NCBI GenBank assembly: GCA_900313435.1
Contig: OMRF01000094.1
Location: 1-5,105, forward strand
Source of the DNA: an uncultured Lachnospiraceae bacterium
GTDB lineage: Bacteria > Bacillota > Clostridia > Lachnospirales > Lachnospiraceae
Direction: 5' to 3'
Length of the DNA: 5,105 nt
Both the position numbers and the translations under genes were made by a program. Numbering within the stretch: the first letter of the stretch is position 1; the number at the start of each line of letters is the position of its first letter. Below, piece after piece: positions 1 to 5,105 of the stretch. The notes beneath the pieces were generated by a model. The model ran no database searches and had not been told where the DNA came from. It saw only the letters and a list, made by a program, of their open reading frames with translations.

Positions 1-1003
1 CCGCTGCCTGAGGATCGCTCTCCTTGTTCGTCCCAGGAGCAGGTGCCGGCGGAGGACAAGGCATCACGGGCGGATTTGGCATCATCGGAGGATAAGGTCC
101 CATGGGCGGAGCATTAGGCGGCAGATCCTTTTTCTTCTTTTTGTTGTGCCTTGCCACAAGTACGAGGATGATAATGAGCACTATGACGAAAGGCAGGCAG
201 TAGAGAAGGATGATCAGCACGTGAAGGAACACTGCGAAGCCCACGAACATCCCGTCGGAAAGCGATTCGGAAAGGTCGCTCCAGCGATTGTCTTCGGTGA
301 CTACGGGATTATTAATATTTATGGTTATCGTCTCATAAGCGACCCTGCTGTCATAGCTTGCCTTAAGAGCCTCATAGGACTCGATATCGGCAGTGACCTT
401 ATCTATCCTGTCCTGGATCGTCAATATCTCATCTATCGTCACTGCCTTTGAAAGAAGCTCCTGATAGCGTTTCAGGGCAGTCCTTGCAGACTCGAGCCTG
501 GACTGGTTGTCAGTATATTCATCTGTTACATCCTTCGAGCTCTCGGAAAAATTCTTGATCTTGTAGGTCTCTCTTATCACCTCAAGAAAACCGTCTGCCT
601 TTGCCACCGGAACCCTGAGCGTCATCTTTCCGTTCTCTTCAAAGACGGAAGAATCCTGTACAAAGCCTCCCTCAGCCTCAGCCATGGCAGCGATCTCTGT
701 AAAGACTGCAAAAGCGTTCCCTGCCTCCAGAGTGACACTTGCAGACTTTATGATCTTTAGTTCCTTTAAGGCATCGGAGCTTTCGTTTCTCTTATCAAGC
801 CCGTTACCCGCGGTTGTCCCCACTGAGTCATCCTGGGTGGTCTTTTCCTCCGATGTATCTGCGATCTCGGATATTAATGCGTTTGCGCCGGATTTCCCGG
901 AAAGCTCCGCACCCGAAGGGCCGGCGCAGCCGGAAAAGATCATAGTCACGGAAAGTGTGAGGGCACAAAGAAGCGCAGCGCCAAACAGCTTGGTTTTTTT
1001 CAT
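1..1003 (-). CDS. DUF4349-domain lipoprotein with C-terminal membrane helix (3' end outside window)
   Basis: The frame is open from ATG 1003 to the window edge, giving 334 visible residues with no stop, so the C-terminus is missing. The start is fixed by AAAGGAGG six bases upstream. Residues 1-26 are a lipoprotein signal peptide (MKK start, hydrophobic core, FSGC lipobox), with Cys26 as the probable lipidated residue. Residues 27-80 are a low-complexity Ser/Thr/Asp/Glu linker. Residues 83-232 match DUF4349: KIIKSASVTLE, an EGGF segment, TLRVPV, KDVTDEYTD, then a long predicted coiled coil (about 165-215) ending in a VAYETITI strand. A membrane helix follows (about 254-284), then KKKKK (288-292) and a Pro/Met-rich tail (295-323). 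By the positive-inside rule the tail should be cytoplasmic and the DUF4349 part extracellular. The function of the family is not established. It is the last gene visible in the operon, 24 bases after rdgB. Confidence 0.9.
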   Translation of the reverse strand, partial: MKKTKLFGAALLCALTLSVTMIFSGCAGPSGAELSGKSGANALISEIADTSEEKTTQDDSVGTTAGNGLDKRNESSDALKELKIIKSASVTLEAGNAFAVFTEIAAMAEAEGGFVQDSSVFEENGKMTLRVPVAKADGFLEVIRETYKIKNFSESSKDVTDEYTDNQSRLESARTALKRYQELLSKAVTIDEILTIQDRIDKVTADIESYEALKASYDSRVAYETITININNPVVTEDNRWSDLSESLSDGMFVGFAVFLHVLIILLYCLPFVIVLIIILVLVARHNKKKKKDLPPNAPPMGPYPPMMPNPPVMPCPPPAPAPGTNKESDPQAA

Positions 1004-1009
1004 CAAAAG

Positions 1010-1017
1010 CCTCCTTT
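1010..1017 (-). promoter_or_regulatory. Ribosome binding site of the DUF4349 lipoprotein gene
   Basis: AAAGGAGG lies six bases before ATG 1003-1001, inside the 24-base gap after the rdgB stop. It is the strongest Shine-Dalgarno match in the window and decides the start of the lipoprotein. I see no promoter-like sequence in this short gap. Confidence 0.85.
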
Positions 1018-1027
1018 CAATCGCTCT

Positions 1028-1654
1028 TTAAAACCTGTCTCTTATCATTTCAAGCATAGCACGAAGTGCCTTTCCCCTATGACTTATCTCATTCTTCTCC
1101 TCCGGGGAAATAGTCGCACTCGTCACATCATAGCCATCCGGAATAAATATGGGATCATAGCCAAAGCCGTTTTTCCCTTCTATCTCATAACCTATCCTGC
1201 CTTCCATTGTCTGCCTTGTCACAAGGGCCTCGCCGCCGGAAAACACCGCGGATACAGCACAGACAAACCTCGCCGTCCTCTTTTCATCAGGGACGCCTTC
1301 AAGTCTCTTTAGTATCTCATTATTCTTGATGTCATAAGAAGTATTATGTCCCATGAAGCGCGCGGACATTATACCGGGAGCCTTGTCGAGGTAGTCGACC
1401 TCAAGCCCTGAATCATCCGCCATCACGAGAACTTGGGAAGGCTCAGGATAACTTTCGTCCACAAGCTTTCTCACGGCTTTTGCCTTTATTATGGAATTAT
1501 CCTCGAAGCTCTCCCCGTCCTCTTCAGGATCGGCAGACACTCCAGCCTCCTTCATGGAAAGGATAGTAAGGTCAAGCTCTTTAAATATCTCCTTTATCTC
1601 CCTTATTTTCCCGGCATTTCCTGTTGCAAATATAATGGTCTTTATCTCACTCAT
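1028..1654 (-). CDS. rdgB: RdgB/HAM1 non-canonical purine NTP pyrophosphatase (dITP/XTP)
   Basis: The enzyme hydrolyses ITP, dITP and XTP to the monophosphate and pyrophosphate, keeping deaminated purines out of DNA and RNA; it acts in the cytosol. The protein is 208 residues, the usual family length. All signature blocks are present: FATGNAGK (9-16), the EEDGESFEDN..KA block (44-58), ADDSGLEVD (79-87, including the catalytic Asp pair 80-81), APGIMSARF (92-100), GFGYDPIF (163-170) and the C-terminal EEKNEISHRGKAL (185-197), which binds the base. Two tandem ATGs occur at 1657 and 1654. I prefer 1654 because GGAGAGG then sits six bases upstream rather than three. The frame stays open to an ATG at 1729, but that extension is basic, lies inside the amidase gene and is not family-like. 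The start overlaps the amidase stop by eight bases (ATGAGTGA), so translation is probably coupled. The stop is TAA. Confidence 0.96.
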   Translation of the reverse strand: MSEIKTIIFATGNAGKIREIKEIFKELDLTILSMKEAGVSADPEEDGESFEDNSIIKAKAVRKLVDESYPEPSQVLVMADDSGLEVDYLDKAPGIMSARFMGHNTSYDIKNNEILKRLEGVPDEKRTARFVCAVSAVFSGGEALVTRQTMEGRIGYEIEGKNGFGYDPIFIPDGYDVTSATISPEEKNEISHRGKALRAMLEMIRDRF

Positions 1655-2705
1655 CATTTTCCTCTCCGGCAAGCATCGAAAGTACCGCCTCATAAAGCGC
1701 CTGCGCGGCCATCGACTGATACTCGTCATCTTTTAGTTTCATGAGTTCATTAGCATTTGTCATATAACCTATCTCACAGAGAGCGACCGGCATAGTTGCT
1801 TCTCTTACGAGATAATCCTCATCCCCGGCGACAATCCCCCTGTCCGTTGAGGAAAGCTTTTCTATAAGCTTTGAAAGGCAGAGGCTTGCGAAGGTCTTTG
1901 AAGCGCCGGTCTCGTCTGTCACCTGATAGAGGACCCTTGTTCCTGAAAAGTCGGATTCACGTCCGGATGCAGTAGAGGCACAATGCACTGAAAGCAGGAG
2001 ATCGGCATCGAGACCCTTTGCAAAAGAAACCCTGTCCTCACTGTTCACGTAAGCGTCAGTCTTTCTCGTGCAGTAAATACCGATCTTACGGGAAGCGATC
2101 TCGTTGGAAAAGGCCTCCCTAAGCTTCATCACGATCGAAAGATCGATGTCTTTTTCGATGCTGCCGAAAGCCATGGCTCCGGTCTCAACGCCGCCGTATC
2201 CCGGATCCAGCACCACGACGCTGTCATAATACTCCTTAGGCGCCATGTAATCGAAGAAGAGATAATTACCATCACCCGATGGCAAAACCTCGGTTATATC
2301 CTTGAAAAAGAGCTTGAATAATCCCCTTCTGTCATTAAATTCAAAGCCGATATCCAAAAGTCCTTCTTTGGTTCCGGCCATGAAGAAGTCCCGGAAATAA
2401 TCCTCCCTGATGCCCGGAATGGAAAATGAGAAGGTCTTCCCTTCGGAGTTATTGTCATAGGTGATAACGGAAAGATCAAGCTCTGCGGGCAGCTTCATCA
2501 GAAGATCGTGGGACTGCGCCTCTTCCTTATCCCTCAAAAACGAGAGCACCGAATAAGACTCACCCTCATCCATATAAACCTCAGCCTTATGCTCCTCTTC
2601 TATGGGGCTGTGGTCCTTAAAATAAAAGATCGCAAGAAACGCGCCCCCCATGACAAGGGTCATAAGAAGAGCTATGACAGCCTGTATTTTTTTTTCTGTC
2701 CTCAC
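1647..2705 (-). CDS. Membrane-anchored Amidase_3 (N-acetylmuramoyl-L-alanine amidase-like) protein with altered zinc site
   Basis: Amidase_3 enzymes are zinc hydrolases that cut the MurNAc-L-Ala bond of peptidoglycan. The protein has 352 residues: a basic N-terminus (MRTEKK), one membrane helix (about 8-29) without a clear cleavage site, a beta-rich region (about 45-155, perhaps AMIN-like, not certain), and the Amidase_3 domain (about 162-346). Matches are VVVLDPGYGG (163-172), EKD (184-186), TRKTD (213-217), ADLLLSVH (234-241) and ALCEIGYMTNANE (308-320). Zinc ligand Glu184, zinc ligand His241 and catalytic Glu311 are kept, but the first zinc ligand is Tyr170 (codon TAC, 2198-2196) instead of His. 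The SxHxN Asn is Ala243. It may therefore be weakly active, use another metal geometry, or only bind wall. The start is GTG, whose GTGA overlaps the protease stop; AAGGA abuts the start, closer than ideal. A run of nine A follows in codons 4-7. Fold assignment is firm, activity is not. Confidence 0.88.
   Translation of the reverse strand: MRTEKKIQAVIALLMTLVMGGAFLAIFYFKDHSPIEEEHKAEVYMDEGESYSVLSFLRDKEEAQSHDLLMKLPAELDLSVITYDNNSEGKTFSFSIPGIREDYFRDFFMAGTKEGLLDIGFEFNDRRGLFKLFFKDITEVLPSGDGNYLFFDYMAPKEYYDSVVVLDPGYGGVETGAMAFGSIEKDIDLSIVMKLREAFSNEIASRKIGIYCTRKTDAYVNSEDRVSFAKGLDADLLLSVHCASTASGRESDFSGTRVLYQVTDETGASKTFASLCLSKLIEKLSSTDRGIVAGDEDYLVREATMPVALCEIGYMTNANELMKLKDDEYQSMAAQALYEAVLSMLAGEENDE
1661..1667 (-). 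promoter_or_regulatory. Ribosome binding site of rdgB
   Basis: GGAGAGG lies within the last codons of the amidase gene. It is six bases from the second of two tandem ATGs (1654-1652) and three bases from the first (1657-1655), which favours the second as the start. Confidence 0.75.
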
Positions 2706-4360
2706 TCCTTCACGCCGCTTTCTTTCAGGTTGGAATAAGCCTTCAGGCAGAGGTTTCCATTGGATTTTTCCTCAACAGAAGTCCAATCAAGCCCGTTTAT
2801 GGATATGTACCCTTCACCATCCGAAAGATCCACATCGCCATCCATCCGTTCCGAGATATATTCCACAGCCATTGGCTGAGATACGCCGGGTGTAGTGATG
2901 GAAAGAATGACCGCGAACCTTTCTCCCGCCGATACGAAGACTGGGTCATCAAAACAGATCGTATAATATCCCTTTTGATCAAGTTTTCCGCTTGCCACGG
3001 GCTTCCTCTTTGAAAGATCCTCTTTGCCTGTATAGTCCTCCACCATATAGACCTCGTATATCGTATTCTTCCCGAGAGCGTAAAAGCCGCATGCCGATAC
3101 GTTTTCATCGACTCCCGCCGTGAATATGTTCGCCGCGAAGACATTCTCTCCGGAATAACCGATCTGCCCCGTCCACCCAAGTAGATCCGACTGATGGATG
3201 ATCTCAAAACTATCCTGAGACATTACCCTGGAATATGAGACCGCCTGGGAGCCTATGTTTGAGTCATAATATGAAACATAGAAAACACCATTGTCCCCGA
3301 AATCCTCGCCCCAGCTGTTCTGGCAGATGAAGGCTCCCTTTCCTCTTGCCTTCCCGCCGAAATCCGAAGCAGGTCTTTCATCATCCCAGCCTATTATCAC
3401 TATGTCATGGTTGGGTTCCTCTGTTCCTGTATAGCAGTAGGCATTCTTCAGCCCGTTGTAATAGGGCGAGGAAACCATTGAGCCCGTAGAACCATGATCG
3501 GAATAAATAGAGGAAGTAACTCCTCCATCCTTGTATATGGCAAGCTTGATAGCGTCGATGTCGTCAGCGGAAAAGATCTCTGCCTCCTGAAGATGGTATT
3601 TCCTGCCGGTCGGATCACCCTGCGAAGAGACAGGTCCCTTCCATGAGAGCAGATAGGCAAGTGCCTGGGAATAATCTCCTCCGGTTTTTCCTTTAAAGGA
3701 ATATCCCCTGTTCTCTACCATATCCCCGGTCTGAAAGGCGGTGACATCCTCCGGCAGAAGAACCGACTCCATTGCCGCTATAGAGGCGTGAGCCCAGCAT
3801 GTAGACTCCGAGCCCTGATTCAGAACAGGAGGGACCCTTCCCTCATCCCGAAGGTCAAAGGTCTTCGGAAGGGAGAGGGGCGTGGCATTCTCAGAGGAAA
3901 GCTCTATCTGCCTTTTTGCCCCCTCTGAACCTATAGTGCATGAAAAACCGAAAATTGCTGCAATATCTTTGATCGGAAGAAAAATTGTCCTGTTCAGGAC
4001 GAGAGGTGCCTCTGAGAGTGTGACATCCTGTCCGTTGATCTCCCCCTCAAGGATCCCGGGATGCATGAGGACAGAATCCGAACCTCTTTTCACATAGATG
4101 TCGTTCCCGTTATACATATGGGCATTGCAGGAAAAGATATCTCCTATCATTTCGAGACTTCCCATTGGCTCAAGCCGCACGTTCATATAGATATCCGAGG
4201 GATAAAGCCGTACCCTGACTCCGTCCATGGTCACGAAAACATCGTAATTTTCATTAAGGCTCTGGGCAATTAGAGGATCAAAAACAGCTCCCTCAAGAGC
4301 TGCTCCCCTAAAGGCTTTGACCTCGGTATACTGGTCCGGTATATGCAGCGCCTGGAACAA
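2702..4360 (-). CDS. Exported C1A papain-like cysteine protease with copper-amine-oxidase-like N-domain and lectin-like C-domain
   Basis: From TTG 4360 the product is 552 residues. Residues 41-154 resemble the copper amine oxidase N-terminal-like repeat (NRTIFLPIKDIAAIFG at 123-138); in clostridia this domain is common on surface proteins and does not imply oxidase activity. The peptidase C1 domain starts at LPKTFDLRD (164-172). The catalytic set is complete: oxyanion Gln182, Cys188 in CWAHAS, His318 in EPNHDIVIIGWDD, Asn348 in QNSWGE. Residues about 385-545 fit the lectin-like domain often found after C1 peptidases (ENVFAANIFTAG, 405-416). No classical I29 propeptide is visible. TTG 4360 is the first usable start after an in-frame TAG (4408-4406) but has no ribosome binding site and cuts into a hydrophobic segment. 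The natural start is probably TTG 4414, which would give 570 codons and a signal segment. The stop TGA overlaps the amidase GTG. The substrate is unknown. Confidence 0.88.
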   Translation of the reverse strand: MFQALHIPDQYTEVKAFRGAALEGAVFDPLIAQSLNENYDVFVTMDGVRVRLYPSDIYMNVRLEPMGSLEMIGDIFSCNAHMYNGNDIYVKRGSDSVLMHPGILEGEINGQDVTLSEAPLVLNRTIFLPIKDIAAIFGFSCTIGSEGAKRQIELSSENATPLSLPKTFDLRDEGRVPPVLNQGSESTCWAHASIAAMESVLLPEDVTAFQTGDMVENRGYSFKGKTGGDYSQALAYLLSWKGPVSSQGDPTGRKYHLQEAEIFSADDIDAIKLAIYKDGGVTSSIYSDHGSTGSMVSSPYYNGLKNAYCYTGTEEPNHDIVIIGWDDERPASDFGGKARGKGAFICQNSWGEDFGDNGVFYVSYYDSNIGSQAVSYSRVMSQDSFEIIHQSDLLGWTGQIGYSGENVFAANIFTAGVDENVSACGFYALGKNTIYEVYMVEDYTGKEDLSKRKPVASGKLDQKGYYTICFDDPVFVSAGERFAVILSITTPGVSQPMAVEYISERMDGDVDLSDGEGYISINGLDWTSVEEKSNGNLCLKAYSNLKESGVKE

Positions 4361-4414
4361 AACAAGGACAGTTATTGCCAGCGCGAGCGCGATATATCTG
4401 ATAAACTATTTCAA
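4361..4414 (-). other. Signal-peptide-coding segment of the protease, with in-frame TAG at codon 3
   Basis: The 18 codons before TTG 4360 run in the protease frame. They begin TTG AAA TAG TTT ATC AGA and then encode YIALALAITVLV, continuing directly into LFQALHIPDQ. Read from TTG 4414, this is a short basic start plus a hydrophobic stretch of about 18 residues, as expected for export of a surface protease. GAGGAG (4426-4421) lies six bases before that TTG, and TTGA overlaps the methyltransferase stop, the same layout as the GTGA at the next junction. Only the TAG at 4408-4406 interrupts it; AAG (Lys) would differ by one base. It may be a nonsense mutation, a sequence error, readthrough, or a sign of initiation at ATC 4402. 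Confidence 0.7.
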
Positions 4415-5105
4415 CTCCGTCTCCTCGGAGGCTTCGCCCCCATATATTCATACAGATATGTAGTCAGATCTCCGTTCTTGATCTTCCTGTTTTTGTCAGC
4501 CTTTCTTCCGATACATTTTTCAGCCTCAGAATATGAAGTGATGAAAAATAATGACCAATCCGAAAGTCCCCTGTAGGAAGCTCCAAGTTCGGTATAAAGC
4601 TTAGAAAGGGCCTCATCATCCCCCTTTGAAAGTCTCTCGCCGTAGGGAGGATTCGTAATGATGAAACCGTATTTCTTCGGATGGGACAAAGAGCTTACCT
4701 CTCTCCTTTGAAAATGAATCAGATCAAGGACTCCGGCCCTGTCTGCGTTTTCACGGGCAGTCTTTACGGCTTCATCTGAAATGTCATAGCCCTGGATATC
4801 AGTCTTTACATCAAATCTGATATTGGAACGGGCTTCTATCCTTGCTTCCTTCCAAATCTTCTCCGGAACAAGATTGTCCCAGGCCTCAGCCGTAAAACTT
4901 CTTGAAAGCCCCGGGGCAACATTCATCGCGATGAGAGCCGCCTCGATCGGAATAGTGCCGCTTCCGCAGAAGGGATCCACAAGTATTCTGTCAGCATGCC
5001 AGGGAGAAAGGCTTATGAGTGCGGCCGCAAGGGTCTCCTCAATCGGAGCCTTCACTCCGGACAGCCTGTAACCCCTCTTATGAAGTGAGGGTCCGGTAGT
5101 ATCAA
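4411..5105 (-). CDS. ypsC: THUMP-family class I SAM-dependent RNA methyltransferase, YpsC/RlmL group (5' end outside window)
   Basis: Members methylate guanine N2 in 23S rRNA (E. coli RlmL) or are predicted rRNA methyltransferases (Bacillus YpsC); the exact target here is unknown. 230 residues are visible, and the frame is open to the right edge. A GTG at 5055 is not the start, because upstream in-frame residues DTTGPSLHKRGYR (first visible residues) are the conserved block preceding the catalytic domain. Next come APIEETLAAAL, SAM motif I DPFCGSGT (visible 43-50), the GYDIS acidic loop (105-109), catalytic motif NPPYGERL (151-158) and the typical end GRKADKNRKIKNGDLTTYLYEY. The missing upstream part should hold the THUMP RNA-binding domain. 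The stop TGA overlaps the probable natural TTG start of the protease (TTGA). This is the first gene of the visible operon; any promoter is outside the window. Confidence 0.93.
   Translation of the reverse strand, partial: DTTGPSLHKRGYRLSGVKAPIEETLAAALISLSPWHADRILVDPFCGSGTIPIEAALIAMNVAPGLSRSFTAEAWDNLVPEKIWKEARIEARSNIRFDVKTDIQGYDISDEAVKTARENADRAGVLDLIHFQRREVSSLSHPKKYGFIITNPPYGERLSKGDDEALSKLYTELGASYRGLSDWSLFFITSYSEAEKCIGRKADKNRKIKNGDLTTYLYEYMGAKPPRRRS
4421..4426 (-). promoter_or_regulatory. Putative ribosome binding site of the protease gene
   Basis: GAGGAG lies within the last codons of the methyltransferase gene, six bases from TTG 4414-4412. It supports translation beginning at 4414 rather than at TTG 4360, which lies more than 50 bases further on and has no Shine-Dalgarno match of its own. 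Confidence 0.55.

Noticed and set aside
146..451. Plus-strand open frame of 101 codons
   Set aside because: It lies opposite the DUF4349 lipoprotein gene, whose minus-strand frame gives clear family motifs; the plus-strand product has no recognisable domain.
684..1031. Plus-strand open frame of 115 codons rich in Ser and Ala
   Set aside because: It is the reverse complement of the signal peptide, linker and early DUF4349 region; no ribosome binding site and no family resemblance.
1655..1729. Longer rdgB start at ATG 1729
   Set aside because: It would add 25 residues, mostly Arg-rich, absent from the family, and overlap the amidase gene by over 80 bases; the ribosome binding site fits ATG 1654.
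1433..1744. Overlapping plus-strand open frames across the rdgB 5' end
   Set aside because: They run antisense to the conserved rdgB motifs and look like chance frames.
4406..4408. Pyrrolysine or recoded TAG as the explanation of the amber codon
   Set aside because: A single TAG near the start of a signal peptide, with no insertion signal and no evidence of recoding elsewhere in the window, makes mutation, error or an alternative start more likely; kept only as a possibility to test.
4415..4432. Possible hairpin (CTCCGAGGAG) that could hide the protease ribosome binding site or act as a terminator
   Set aside because: The stem is only three to four pairs with a very short loop and no T-run follows, so neither role is supported.
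5053..5055. GTG as start of the methyltransferase
   Set aside because: The frame continues upstream with the conserved DTTG...LHKRGYR block, so the gene is cut by the window edge rather than starting here.
4823..5071. Plus-strand open frame of 82 codons
   Set aside because: It is antisense to the SAM-binding region of the methyltransferase and shows no domain of its own.

Overview
The window reads as a chromosomal segment of a Gram-positive anaerobe of the Bacillota, most likely class Clostridia and plausibly Lachnospiraceae. This rests on protein style and base use only: strong AGGAGG-type ribosome binding sites, roughly balanced G+C by eye, frequent ATA and AGA/AGG codons, a DUF4349 lipoprotein, a papain-like protease of clostridial architecture, and a YpsC-type methyltransferase. 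No marker gene fixes the genus.

All five genes lie on the minus strand and form what looks like a single operon, read from right to left. (1) 5105 to 4411: a 5'-truncated THUMP-family RNA methyltransferase (YpsC/RlmL group). (2) 4360 to 2702, with coding potential reaching back to 4414: an exported C1A (papain-like) protease with a copper-amine-oxidase-like N-terminal domain and a lectin-like C-terminal domain. (3) 2705 to 1647: a membrane-anchored protein with an Amidase_3 (N-acetylmuramoyl-L-alanine amidase) fold. (4) 1654 to 1028: RdgB/HAM1 non-canonical purine NTP pyrophosphatase. (5) 1003 to the left edge: a DUF4349 lipoprotein with a C-terminal membrane helix and a proline-rich tail, cut off by the window. 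Gene junctions are TTGA, GTGA and ATGAGTGA overlaps plus one 24-base gap, so translational coupling is likely. No promoter, terminator, RNA gene, mobile element or CRISPR array is visible, and no stretch over 300 bases lacks a gene.

Functionally the operon mixes housekeeping genes (RNA methylation, nucleotide-pool cleaning) with three cell-envelope proteins (surface protease, wall-amidase-like protein, membrane lipoprotein).

Two observations deserve attention. The protease reading frame contains a textbook signal segment that is cut off from its natural TTG start by an in-frame TAG at codon 3. The amidase-like protein has Tyr in place of the first zinc-binding His and lacks the usual Asn after the second zinc His, so it may be a pseudoenzyme or an altered metal site. 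I do not see a wholly new system here.
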